From contig OX424556.1 in NCBI GenBank assembly GCA_949152475.1, positions 61,648,451-61,712,450 of the forward strand: a stretch of 64,000 nucleotides of DNA, in the 5' to 3' direction. The notes below the pieces were generated by a model that worked only from the letters and a program-made list of their open reading frames with translations, searched no databases and was not told the DNA's origin. Positions 37,101-51,200 of the stretch are shown one piece after another; the stretch's first letter is position 1, and each line of letters opens with the position of its first letter. The translations under genes were made by a program, and so were the position numbers. The stretch comes from Terebella lapidaria. Lineage: Eukaryota > Annelida > Polychaeta > Terebellida > Terebellidae.

Positions 37101-40100
37101 CTACTGGACATAACCTTTACCTTGTTGAGCCCAATAATAAATATATCTTGTCTTAACTATTTTTATTGTGGTCAATAATAGACTTAACTAGTAAAAATAA
37201 TGTTAACTTATTCGGTTACACCCATGAAATTTGTACTGGACAAAACTTTTACCTTGTTGAGCTTAATAATAAATGATTCTCATCTTAACTATTTTTATTG
37301 TGGTAAATAATATACTTGAGCTGTGTTCATGTGAATACTAGAAGGTCTGTTGCTACAGGGGACAAGGTTGTATCTCCTCTCACACCCTATATCAGAGCTC
37401 CCAAGCAAGAAGTCTGACATATGTGGAATGACAACTGAACACAAACACGCCAGTCAGGCATCAGGCAGTCTCTGTTCACTGTAGCATTGTGAAATTGATG
37501 AATAGTTACTGTAACATGTGGCAACTAATTTACTTTGATTGCTTGTATTGTTTCTATACACCTAAAACTCAAAAGGATATCAAATTCCCAAATGTCCAAT
37601 GGTAACATAACAAGTTCATGTTAATTCCCAGGAGGCTGAGTTATGAACACTTACCCCCAGGCAGGAACTAGTCTTCAATACAGGTAAATTCAGAACTAGA
37701 CGCTTCCGGTCGCCTACGACCGCTTGGGTGTATCCCCCGTAGCCCTATCATCTCTGTTGCCCCAAATATATCACTGTCAAGTGTGAAAAACTAGAGCAAG
37801 GGCTAAAAAAGATTACCAGAGAAATGGTAAATCTCAAATCACAACTCTTTTCTTTTCCCCACCAAAATTGCTGCACTGATTTTCCGAGGTTATTGAAGGT
37901 CGAATTCAAAATCACCACTGAAATCTCTTTATATGAATTTCCATTCGACATGTTTGATAAAATAACGAAAATACAGATAGATCAATCTTTTCACCTATTT
38001 ATATTTCAACTCAGAATATTTTACGAAGTTGGTTCCAAGTTGAAATTCAAAGTAAAATTTGACCAAAAATGCATTTCAAGATGACGAAATTGGAGCCAGA
38101 TTGAATTTCTCACCATAAGTTATATTTCGACTCATAATACATGTATGTGCCAAACATGGTTCCAAGTTGAAATTCAAAGTAAAAATTAATCAAAACTGCA
38201 TTTCAAGATGACAAAATTGGAGCCAGATCAAACTTTTCGTCATGAGTTATATTTTAACTCATAATACCTGCCCAACTTGATTTCAAGTTGAAATTCAAAC
38301 TAAAAGTTGACCAAAACTGCATTTCAAGATGACGAAATTGGAGCCAGATCAAACTTTTCGCCATGAGTTATATTTCAACTCATGATATGTGCCAAACTTG
38401 GTATTAAATTGAAATTCAATGTAAAAGTTGACCAAAACTGCATTTCAAGATGACGAAATTGGAGCCAGATCGAACTTTTCATCATAAGTTATATTTTAAC
38501 TCATAATATGTGCCAAACTTGGTTTCAAGTTGAAATTCAAACTAAAAATTGACCAAAACTGCATTTCAAGATGACGAAAATGGAGCCAGATCGAACTTTT
38601 CACCATAAGTTATATTTCGACTTATAATATGTGCCAAACATGCTTTCAAGTTGAAATTCAAAGTAAAAGTTGACCAAAACTGCATTTCAAGATGACAAAA
38701 TTGGAGCCAGATAAAATTTCTCACCATAAGTTATATTTTAACTCATAATTTGTGCCAAACATGGTCTCAAGTTGAAATTCAAAGTAAAAGTTGATCAATG
38801 TTTTCATAAAAAGCTATTGTGATAAATAATAGACTTAACTAGCAAAAAAATAATGTTAACTTATTTGGTCACAGCCATAAAATCTCTACTGGACAAAGCC
38901 TTCACCTTGTTGAGCCCAATAATAAATATTTCTTGTCTTAACTATTTTCATTGTGGTCAATAATAGACTTAACATGTAAAAATAAAGTTAACTTATTCAC
39001 CCAGAAATTTCTACCGGACAAAACCTTAACCGTGTTGAGCTAATAATAATTGTTTCTCATCTTAGCTATTTTTATTGACGTCAAAAATAGACTTAACTAG
39101 CAAAAAAAATGTTAACTTATTTGGTTACAGACATGAAATGTCTTCTGGACAGAATCTTTACCTTGTTGAGCCCAATAATAAATATTTCTTGTCTTAACTA
39201 TTTTTATTGTGGTCAATAATAGACTAAACTAGTAAAAATAATGTTAACTTATTCAGAACACCCATGAAATCTGTACTGGACATACTTTCACCTTGTTGAG
39301 CTTAATAATAAATATTTCTCATCTTAACTATTTTTATTGTGGTCAATAATAGACTTAACTGTTTTTATTGTGGTCAATAATAGACTTAACTAGTGAAAAT
39401 AATGCTAACTTATTCGGTTACACCAATGAAATTTGTACTGGACAAAACAGTTACCTTGTTGAGGTTAATAATAAATATTTCTTGTCTTAACTATTTTTAT
39501 TGTGGTCAATAATAGACTTAACTATTAAAAATAATGTTAACTGATTCAGTTACACCCATGAAATCTGTACTGGACAAAACCTTTACCTTGTTGAGCTTAA
39601 TAATAAACGTTTCTCGTCTTAACTATTTTTATTGTGGACAATAATAGACTTAACTAATAAAACTAATGTTAACTTATTCAGTAATATTGTCCTGTTTTCA
39701 CTGAAAACTTCAGTTCTCCATTCTGAACAAGAAACCAGTGTCATTACCTTCCGTTGTACAGGCTATTGGAATGATCGTACATGTCAAAATGGATATTTCA
39801 AAATTCTGTAATAAGTTAGGCTGTTAACATATTAATATTTATATGATCATTCTAAAAAACGATTGATTTCGTGTGACAGCCCTTCCCAACAACACTTCCA
39901 AATATTATCGAGATTCGTCAAAAATTGCCATCTGTAGAGCGTTCACAAGCCATGTGTCTCAAACAGGCTGTTTTCAATGCAAAATGTGTCCCCAAACGAC
40001 CAATTCAGTTGTCACGGCAACCAAAATCGATTGGTGTCGGGATCTTACCATAATATATGTGCCTGCAAAAAATAATGGTGATCGGGTGAGAATTGCGGCC

Positions 40101-43100
40101 TGTAGCGCGTTCACAAGAAAATCTCTGCGGACGCGGACGCGGACACGGACGCGGACGACAAAGCCAAATCCATAGTATCAAGGGGATACAATAATAAATA
40201 ATCATTAAAACTGCCGATGTGCTTCAAAAGCATTCCACAGGTCAGTAAAGTTTCAGCGAGGTGGTAAATATAAATATTTGTGACATAAACATCAGACAAA
40301 TATACTTTTCACCTACTTTAATATGTGGACCGTTCAAAATAGATCGCCAACCGTTCGAAATTGACCATCAACCGTTCGAAATTGATCACCAAGCCCGTTC
40401 GAAATGATTTTACCGTGCCACCGCTTATCTACAGTGGTCATCCAAGGTCAAGATCAAGGTCATCACTAGTTGTTCCATGGTGATTGGGTGAGAATTGCGG
40501 CCTGTAGCGCGTTCACAAGCCATGTGTCTCAAACAGGCTGTTTTCAATGCAAAATGTGTCCCCAAACGACCAATTCAGTTGATACGGCAACCAAAATCGA
40601 TTGGTGTCGGGATCTTACCATTATATATGTGCCTGCAAAAAATAATGGTGATTGAGTGAGAATTGCGGCCTGTAGCGCGTTCACAAGAAAATCTTTGCGG
40701 ACGCGGACGCGGATGCGGACGACGAAGCCAAATCCATAGTATCCGACGAACTTTGTTCGGGGGATACAATTAGCATGATTAGCAAGCCCCATATCACAGC
40801 TCCATATACACATGTACATATATATATATACCATGCAGAATTTGTTCTGCTTATTGTATTCATCTCAAAGTAATTATAACCCTACTTGTATTTATTATTA
40901 TGGTCACATAGAAAATGTAGAAACCTACAACAGCGTGTTTTTGTTAACGGTAAACACGAATGCTTTTTAATTCAGTGTTGTTGATTCAGTTAAGCATAGT
41001 TATTTTGTTGACAAATAAAAACAGGGATCGATTGTTCCAAAAGGAAAACAAGTATAAGTCGCGCCCGCGACAATTGGGCGGGTTGCATCGAGGAGGGCTG
41101 TTAGTGGAAGGAATTGGCATTGTTCTCATGTATTATCAAGTTCGAAGTCCTGCCACGACTTGAAAAATAGGTTAAGGTCACCCATCATCGAACTTGTCCG
41201 AGATCTGCTCATGATGCACCTCCGGTATGATTTTGGCGGTATTTCATTAAAAACTTTGTAAGTTATCGCGTTCACAAGGTACAAAGTCCTGTTTTCATGT
41301 ATTGTCAAGTTCGAAGTCCTGCCACGACCTGAAAAATAGGTCAAGGTCACCCATCATCGAACTTGTCTGAGATCTGTTCATGATGCACCTCTGGTATGAT
41401 TTTGGCGGTATTTCGTTAAAAACTTTGTAAGTTATCGCGTTCACAAGGTACAAAGTCCTGTTTTCATGTATTGTCAAGTTCGAAGTCCTGCCACGACCTG
41501 AAAAATAGGTCAAGGTCACCCATCATCGAACTTGTCCGAGATCTGCTCATGATGCACCTCTGGTATGATTTTGGCGGTATTTCGTTAAAAACTTTGTAAG
41601 TTATCGCGTTCACAAGGTACAAAGTCCTGTTTTCATGTATTGTCAAGTTCGAAGTCCTGCCACGACCTGAAAAATAGGTCAAGGTCACCCATCATCGAAC
41701 TTGTCCGAGATCTGCTCATGATGCACCTCTGGTATGATTTTGGCGGTATTTCGTTAAAAACTTTGTAAGTTATCGCTTTCACAAGAAATTGTTGACGGAC
41801 GGACGGACGGACGGGTGAACGGATGGGCGTTACGGGCGGACCCAATGTTAAATTTCCTATCTTAACTTTCCCCATAAGTCCTGAAAAAATCCCCATAAGA
41901 CCGCACTTTTGGCTTAAACTGTGGTTGTGGGGCGTTTTCAGCTTTATTCCCCCTAAGAAATCCCCATAACTCCGTTCCGTTTGCCCGGCTAGACGGACGG
42001 ATGGACAGACGGACACGCCAATCTAATAGGCGGGTTGGTTGCACGCAACCCGCCCAACAAAGACAAAACTTTCTTGTGATTGGGTGAACTCTAATGAGGC
42101 ATTGCTTACGTCATTAAATTCATGCACTCATTACGCGGTGCCGTTTGTGACGTCAGGAAGGAATGTTTTCTGAGCGGTCCCCGGGAGAACCCGTGAGTTT
42201 TCCCAGTTGAATCCACAGTTTCGTCATTTTGAGACTCATTAGGCACGATTGAATATAAGGAGCAACCCTTTTTCTTTTACCAATTACTAGTACTATGATA
42301 TCATTCATGAAACCATGTATCGGTTCATCATCCATGAGTATGTACCTACCTAGTTATGGGTCGCGGGTCATTTGTCTTGGTGAAATTGTAACTTTTAAGT
42401 TTACCATGTTTACATTTAAGTCGATTGGAAAAGTGGCTCACTGCAGTAGGTATCTTACATGCAATCAGTCCTTAAAACCACACACCAACCTTTTTGTGGA
42501 AGTTTAGTTTCTGGACGAGAAGTTTTGTGTAGTGAGAGTTGAGTCGGCCGTGATGATCCTTTAGGTGTCCCTGTTAGGACAGAAATTCTTGTCAGAATTG
42601 ACCACTCATTAACGAAGTATTGTCTTGTAACTGACACTGAGAATAATTTACCCAGAGCTTGCCCAGATCCGTCAGGAAGCCACAGTATCGGTACGATTCC
42701 GGAATTGTCTGAAACACGTTATCATAATTTTGGTAACAACTGTTACCTAAAGCAATCACAAACATGCGAGTGATGACAAAATTACGAACTGTGTGGGTCG
42801 TGGCGACTTACATTAGCGTGCCCATCTCGCATCAGTTTGTGCAGAACATTACAGAACTTCCAGCAGATGATGGGGTTCCCTTGGAGCTGAAAGCGAAGAA
42901 CAATCGACCAGAACAGACCAGCACCATGCTCCTGGTGACTGCCGATAATCGCACCTTGGTGGGGGGTCAAGGCGTGTAACCATAGTAACACAGCAGAACG
43001 AAAAGAGGGCAAATTTCCACTGCGGCACACCTTTTTTAGTGCTAACATATTTTTGACAGACTGTAATGTTACCACAGTCCTGGTTACAGTCAGGGTTGAC

Positions 43101-46100
43101 ACAAATATATCAAGCTCTTTTTCATCATAGTGGGAATTGCAGCAAATCGTTCCCCTAAAGCAAAAATGGCATACAAGTCATTGTTAGTGGTTTTGAGATA
43201 ATCAGTTTAAAAAGTTTCTTGCCTTTAAATTTGAAGTGAAAGCTTCCGAATTCAGCGACCTATAGCATGAATATCCAAGGAGTGTACCACTGTATTTCAG
43301 TTACCATCAATGTTCTTCTTATTTATAAGTGAATGGCTAATTAACTAAGATTAGCATGACTTACGCCAAAGAAGCTCTCGTTGTCAAGTTACTGGACAGA
43401 ATCACTAATGCAATTTTGGCGTATCTCACGAAGGTCCTAAAGCATTAATGGCGTAACTCAACAGCTAATGCAATTTTGGCGTAAGTCATCACAAACACTA
43501 GAACAGTTTGGTGTAACTCAAGATCAAAATGGCGTAAGTCAAGCCTCGAGATGCCCCATTATGTTATAGGCTTCTAGTTATTCAATGGTGCTGAATACAA
43601 CCAGGAGTAATCTACGAGCAGGTAGTGGACATGTCAAGCATTACTTTGGTATGTCTCACTGAGTGAGTTACGCCAAAAATCGAGTTAAGCCATTTTTGCT
43701 TTAGGGGGATGAAATGTAAATGTCCCTGCATGTAACTATACTGACTTGATGATGAAACTTGTGAACTCATGATTTTGTAAACTTTGTGCGTAGAAATAAC
43801 ATGTGAATTTGGGGAGACATTTTGGGTGTGATTAATCATGTTAGCCTGGTAAAATATTGCCTAGCTATGATGTTTATAACAATATAATACCTTGCTATAA
43901 CTAAGAAAGTAAGGTCAGCTGAAGTGAAGAACATGACATTTTTTCTGTCAGAGAGAGGAGGGGGCACTCTCCCATTTATATAGGGTATATGCTATGGAGC
44001 GTTTTTAGGGTCAATATTCATTGACATACATTGTAGATTTTCTTGTTGTGAATTATTATTTCAATCGCAAAATTCTTTATTCCACATTACTATTTCTGAA
44101 CTTTCTGTGTCGAATTTACATATTCTTACTGGATAGTTCTAATTTCCATCTCCTTACTGCTTATTTCCAAGTTCTCACTGGTACTTTCTCAAGTCTTTAT
44201 TCATCATGCCAAATTCTAACACCTTTGTTCACGCAAACTATTAAAAAACAAATCGCATCTGGCACAATGCATATGGGACTTAGCACATTTCACTTAGAAT
44301 AAAGCACATCGCACGAAGAACAAAGCACAACGAATGACGCATTTCATGTGCCAAAATTACTACTGCACTATTATGACGACAGACGGCGCTGCGGGTCGAG
44401 TGGCCACATTGGGAATGAGAAACTGAAGACTCCCGGATGAAGGAAAGACCTTGCTTCGATGGACCGCTTGTCCGGTGCTGTATTTTTAGCTTACCGACCC
44501 ATGGCCCGATAACTTGGTTGAATCGAAGAAAACTTCTGGGGTTTAGGGGGTTGAAAAAGCTAAAGATAGCCCCTAAACTCACTTTTTATGAGCAGACGTG
44601 TATTTAGGGGATTAATTTGGGGATAAGGGGCTCACACGGGAGAGGAAATTTAATATGGTGAAATCCCTTTAACCTAAAAATTTGGTACGTTCGTCCGTCG
44701 TCCGTCCGGCAAATAACTTTTTGTGCCTTGATGAATTTTTCTGAAAATTTACTAAATCATTCCTTGGACTAATACCCTGAAACTGTTTTTTTTTTCGTTT
44801 TTTTTTATTCAATCCTTTTTGCCGATTGGCAGCCATTTTTTATGAAAAGTGGCTAATTTTGGACTTTGATGGCCTTTTTCTCGAAAACTGTCTGATCAGT
44901 TTGAGATTTTTGTTTCAAGGCATCTCCCTCATGTACATCAATGGCAAGTTTCATTGCCCTTGAATCGCCACTCTGCGTGTGGCAGCCATTTTGATTTTTT
45001 GACGTATCTGCGAAAAAAAATTTTTTTGTCCCAAATCGAGCCACTATTCGTTCTGAGCCATTTCCAGCAATTTTTAGGCTACCGGAACTATGGTCCGATA
45101 ACCTATTGGCATGGCGTTGCGTCCGTCGTCCGTCGTCCGTCGTCGTCGTCGTCCGTCGTCGTCGTCGTCCACTTTTTTGTTTACGGGCGAATTTTTCTGA
45201 AATTTTGCACAAAAATACCTAAAAATAATTCAAGAAGGAGGTATTTTTTAGTTTTTTTATTTTCCCATTTTTTTCAAAATGGCGGCCGTTTTCGACGAAA
45301 AATGCCTGATTTTGGACTTTGGCGGCCATATTCTCAAAATCTGTTCAGTAACTTTTTTTCTTCTTGATACATGAGACTCCTGATATGTACTCCTATGATG
45401 TCTATGAATTTCGTTGCACTTGAATCGCTCGAAGTGGGCCATTTTGGCCCAAACTCGGCCAAAATGGGACTTTGCCATGTTAAATTCTCCTATGCTTTAT
45501 AATGGGACACATTATGCCTAATATCTCACTTGATATTGAGATTAGAGACTAGGAATCAATTGTGGACATATAGGAAATGATATAAGCTGAATATTCTCGT
45601 GACCTTGAATTTGACCTCTGACCTCAGTTTCAAGGTCAGAGCACAAAATGGCTTATATCTCGCTTATTATCTACTCTACAGCTTAGGAATCAATTGTGGA
45701 CATATAGGAAATAATATATGCTGAATATTCTCGTGACCTTGAATTTGACCTCTGACCTCAGTTTCAAGGTCAGAGCACAAAATGGCTTATATCTCGCTTA
45801 TTATCGACTTTACAGCTTAGGAATCAATTGTGGACATATAGGAAATGATATATGCTGAATATTCTGATGACCTTGAATTTGACCTTCGAACTCATTTTCA
45901 AGGTCACAGGACAAAATGGCTAATATCTCGTTTGTTATCGACTTTACAGCTTAGCAATCAACTAGACGTCAAGGCCTAAAGATGCCTTGGAGGCATTTCG
46001 GTGTGATGAATAATTTATAATACTAGATATCGACGAAAATGAAAAATGTCGACAAATTTCAGGTCAAGGTCAAAGTTCATCCATAATACCCGCTAGACAT

Positions 46101-48188
46101 GTTTATCTAGGGCGACGAGTCCGAAAATACCATCCGTTTCGCTCTACGACGCACCGTTTCCGAGATATCGACGAAAACAAAAACTGCCGACTCGGCAAAA
46201 AAATTTCGGGTCAAGGTCGAAGTTAATCCATAATACCCCTTAGACATGTTTGTCTAGGGCGACGAGTCCGAAAGTAACGTCCGTTTCGCTCTACGACGCA
46301 CCGTTTCCGAGATATCGACGAAAACGAAAAATGCCGACTCGGCAAAAAAATTTCGGGTCAAGGTCAAAGTTCATCAATAATTTCCCTTAGACATGTTTGT
46401 CTAGTGCGACGAGTCCGAAAATAACGTCCGTTTCGCTCTACGACGCACCGTTTCCGAGATATCGACGAAAACGAAAAATGCCGACTCGGCAAAAAAATTT
46501 CGGGTCAAGGTCAAAGTTCATCAATAATTCCCCTTAGACATGTTTGTCTAGTGCGACGAGTCCGAAAATAACGTCCGTTTCGCTCTACGACGCACCGTTT
46601 CCGAGATATCGACGAAAACGAAAAATGCCGACTCGGCAAAAAAATTTCGGGTCAAGGTCAAAGTTCATCCATAACACCCCTTAGACATGTTTGTCTAGTG
46701 CGACGAGTCCGAAAATAACGTCCGTTTCGCTCTACGACGCACCGTTTCCGAGATATCGACGAAAACGAAAAATGCCGACTCGGCAAAAAAAATTTTGGGT
46801 CAAGGTCAAAGTTCATCCATAATACCCCTTAGACATGTTTGTCTAGTGCGACGAGTCCGAAAATAACGTCCGTTTCGCTCTACGACGCACCTTCGCTCTA
46901 CGACGCACCGTTTCCGAGATATCGACGAAAACGAAAAATGCCGACTCGGCAAAAAAATTTCGGGTCAAGGTCAAAGTTCATCAATAATTCCCCGTAGACA
47001 TGTTTGTCTAGTGCGACGAGTCCGAAAATAACGTCCGTTTCACTCTACGACGCACCGTTTCCGAGATATCGACGAAAACGAAAACTGCCGACTCGGCAAA
47101 AAAATTTCGGGTCAAGGTCAAAGTTCATCCATAATACCCCTTAGACATGTTTGTCTAGTGCGACGAGTCCGAAAATAACGTCCGTTTCGCTCTACGACGC
47201 ACCGTTTCCGAGATATCGACGAAAACGAAAAATGCCGACTCGGCAAAAAAATTTCGGGTCAAGGTCAAAGTTCATCCATAATACCCCTTAGACATGTTTG
47301 TCTAGTGCGACGAGTCCGAAAATAACGTCCGTTTCGCTCTACGACGCACCGTTTCCGAGATATCGACGAAAACGAAAAATGCCGACTCGGCAAAAAAATT
47401 TCGGGTCAAGGTCAAAGTTCATCCATAATAACCCTTAGACATGTTTGTCTAGGGCGACGAGTCCGAAAATAACGTCCGTTTCGCTCTACGACGCACCGTT
47501 TCCGAGATATGCAGGATGAATCAAGGATGACTCAGCAAAAAATTATTTCGACCTCTAGGTCAAAGGTCGTTTGAGGTATCGATCCCAAAATCAATAGGGT
47601 TCTTCCCTGGTGATATATAAACCTCCGTGCAAAATTCTGCAACTATTGCCTGAATATTTTTTGAGTTATCGTCCGGAAACCAAGTTCCTCGATTTCATCC
47701 TCACGGACCTCACGGACCTCACGGACCTCGGAGCCGGATCAAAAAAAAAAGTACACCCTAGAGATGTTTGTCTAGGGCGACGAGTCCGAAAATAACGTCC
47801 GTTTCGCTCTACGACGCACGGTTTCCGAGATATGCAGGAAGCCTCAAGGATGAATCAGCAAAAAATTATTTTGACCTCTAGGTCAAAGGTCGTTTGACGG
47901 ATCGATCCCAAAATCAATAGGGTTCTTCCCTGGTGGCATATGAACCTCCATGCAGAGTTCTGCAACTATTGCATAAATATTTTTCCAGTTATCGTCCCGA
48001 AACCAAGTCTTAAAATTAGCCTTGATTTCATCCTCACGGACCTCACGGACCTCCGATCCGGCTCAAAAAGAATAGGGTTCTTCCTCATATCATTTCTGAC
48101 TTGCGGTGAAAATTTGACAAGGATCCGTCAAGGCAATCTAAAGTTATCGTCCGGAAACCAAAAGTGGCGGAAGAAGAAGAAGAAGAAG

Positions 48189-48219
<31 letters not shown>

Positions 48220-51200
48220 CTGCTAAAACCATAAAGGCATTTCTGCCGAAATGCCTTAATTATGAACATATAGGAAATGATATATGCAGATTATTGTCAT
48301 GATCTTGAATTTGACCTTTGACCTCATTTTCAAGGTCACAGGACAAAATGGCTAACATCTCACTTATTATCGATTTTACAGCTTAGGAATCAATTGTGGA
48401 CATATAGGAGATGATATATGCTGAATATTCTCGGGACCTTGAATTTGACCTCTGACCTCATTTTCAAGGTCACAGGACAAACTGGCTCATATCTTGCTCC
48501 TCTATTGACTGTATGGCTTGGGAATCAATTGTGGACATGATATATGCTTAATGTTATATATGCTGAATATTCTCTTGACCTTGAATTCAACCAGTGACCT
48601 GGCTAACATCTAAAATATCTAACATTGTCCAGTAACCTATCTTCGGCCCTGGGCCTAATTTTTTTTTTGGCCATTGAAAAAAATTTGGGACTTTTTGGGG
48701 AATATTTTTGAGGAAATTTCACCCAATCATCTTTCAAAATGGGAGCTTTGCGGGAGTAAACTCCTAGAACTTTTCAAGATAGAGCTAGAAGTATTGGCAC
48801 ATTCAAATGGGAAATCATATATTGCGGTTTGAATGATGGATGACCTTGAATTTGACCTTGAATGACTTTGGAAAGTCAAAACGACCTTATTTTGTCAGAA
48901 GAAACGATGATTTTGGTCTTTACTGCCATTTTCTCAAAAACTATTGACAATTTTCCTCAAAATGCATGAGATACTCCCTATGTACCTCTGTGATGTGTAT
49001 AAGTTTTGTTGCCTTTGAATTGATGGTCTGTGAATATAGGCCTATGTCATGACATTATCGGAAGGAACCTTTCAAGATGTAACTTGATTTCGTATTATAT
49101 TCCATACAAGAAATGTGTCTTTGGCAACATTTACGAACATGTTTTGACAACAGGTTTGAAGATCAGTGTAACAATTTATATTTGGGAAAATCAATACCTT
49201 GTGTAATTCTCATGATCTGCCGGTAAGCTGCAGCACCCTTGGTGCTACATTGTCTCTTTATGTGGCAAACAGGTAAATAAGATATATATGTTAAATCCAA
49301 TACAACTACCGTAGCGTAGTTGGACTCGTGCCAAATTAACGGCATGAAGAAACTAGACATAAAAGCCTATAGGCTTTGTGGCATCCCCCAATTTTTTATT
49401 ATTTCAAATGGTCATACTGGACTGAGAAAAAAGGATACATAGGCCATTGTATGTGGGTAAGAGTGAGAGCTCATCAGACAGTTTCTTACCAGAACTGCTT
49501 TCTATCATCTTGACAACTTGGCCCACCAGACATTTGCCACCCAAAATGAATGGACAATTACCCAGCCAATATTCAGAGTACTACCCAGCCAATATTCAGA
49601 ATACTAGTATATTTAATCAGGATGTTCGTGATATTTTCAGGTGCTCCTGTCAAATGTAAAATGATACGTGACTAAAAGAATGCTGTGTCATCTTGGCCAA
49701 TTTTGTGATTTCAAAACTTGTACAATACAGCGGAATTTTCGCATTCACATTATAACCAAAGCCAAACATTTCCCAGCTAACTAAAAAATTAGCCCAAAGG
49801 CTAAGATAGGTTACCGGACAATTTTGGTTTGGCCATGGCAGCATTGGCAGGTAACAGACCTTGAGATTTACCAATCAAGGTTCGCAGTGTAAACATATGA
49901 CCTTGGGATTTACCAATCAAGGTCATCCGTATGAACTTCGATGTAACCATTACATGTATGTGTGCGGCATTTGATATTCTATATGTTGGGTGGAATCGTT
50001 TAGGCTGCCTAGGTCAATTTACACATTCCAAGTCAGACATTTGGCACTCAAGGTCATCTGACGTCAAGTTCAAGGTCATCATTAGTTGTGCCATATATGT
50101 CTTCCTATATGTTCATAATGCAAACATGAGCTCTATCTGCAAGCATTTCATCTACAAAGGCAAATCTGGGCATTTTTTTACCCCAAAATGGCTGTTTTGA
50201 CCTTTCAAGGTCATCGAAGGTCAAATTCAAGGTCACCACACAAGTCGGCATATATGACTTCTCATTTGAAAGTGCCAATTTCTAAGCTCTATCTTCAAGC
50301 GTTCTATGAGTACAGTCCTGACAGCTCCCATTATGAAGGAAAAAAGTGCCGAAAATTTTCTAAGTCCAAAATTTTTTTCAAAGGGTGAACATTTTTTTTT
50401 GCCTAGAAATGGCCCAAAATGGATAGTAATGTTATTTGGGGCGAAAAATTTTTTTCTCGCCGACTCGTCAAAAATTGAAAATGGCCGCCACACTGAGATC
50501 GGCGATTCAAGGGCAACAAAACTTATACACGTCACAGAGGTATATGAGAGGAATCTTTTTAAGCAAAAATCTCAAAACTGATCAGACAGTTTTTGAGAAA
50601 ATACAGACCAGGTGCAAATTTGAGCGTTTTTCGACCCAAAAATGGCTGTTTTGACCTTTCAAGGTCATCCAAGGTCAAATTCAAGGTCACCACACAAGTC
50701 GCCATATATGACTTCCCATTTGAAAGTGCCAATTTCTAAGCTCTATCTTCAAGCGTTCTATGAGTACAGTCCGGACAGCTCCCATTATGAAGGGAAAAAG
50801 TGCCGAAAATTTTCTAAGTCCAAAAATTTTTTCAAAGGGTGAAAAAATTTTTTTGCCCTAGAAATGGCCCAAAATGGATAGTAATGAGATTTGAGGCGAA
50901 AAAAAGTTTTTTTTGCCGACCCGCTAAAAATTCAAAATGGCCGCCACACGGAAACCGGCAGATTTAGGGCAACCAAACTTATACATATCACAGAGGTATA
51001 TGAGGGGAATCTTTTGAAACCAAAAACTCAAAACTGATCAGACAGTTTTTGAGAAAATGGCCGTCAAAGTCCAAAATTGAGCGTTTTTCGACAAAAACGG
51101 CCGCCATTTTGAAAAAAATGCGAAAATCAAAAAACAAAAAAATACCTCCTTCTCAAAATATTTTTAGGCATTTTTGTGCAAAATTTCAGAAAGATTCGAT

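Larger units (their letters stand above)
44486..49246 (-). mobile_element. Helitron-like element E2 (reverse), hosting B2
   Basis: In reverse orientation: 5' end tagcaccaagggtgctgcag then cttaccggc at 49246, and 3' end gggccatgggtcggtaagct then aa at 44486. Its body is split by B2. The two halves (caatggccaaaaaa and gctggaaatggctcagaacg) are contiguous in E1 at 36347-36405. Confidence 0.75.

Noticed and set aside
41126-41790. Four identical 74-codon minus-strand frames
   Set aside because: Each is one 169-bp repeat unit of element I read through a shared start codon.
42455-42637. 60-codon frame starting MSVTRQYFVNEW
   Set aside because: It overlaps HIP1 exon 5 in another frame and has no homology.
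44021-44302. 93-codon frame with a near-identical partner at 56047-56322
   Set aside because: The two are the inverted arms of element K; the peptide matches no family and is AT-rich and hydrophobic only by composition.
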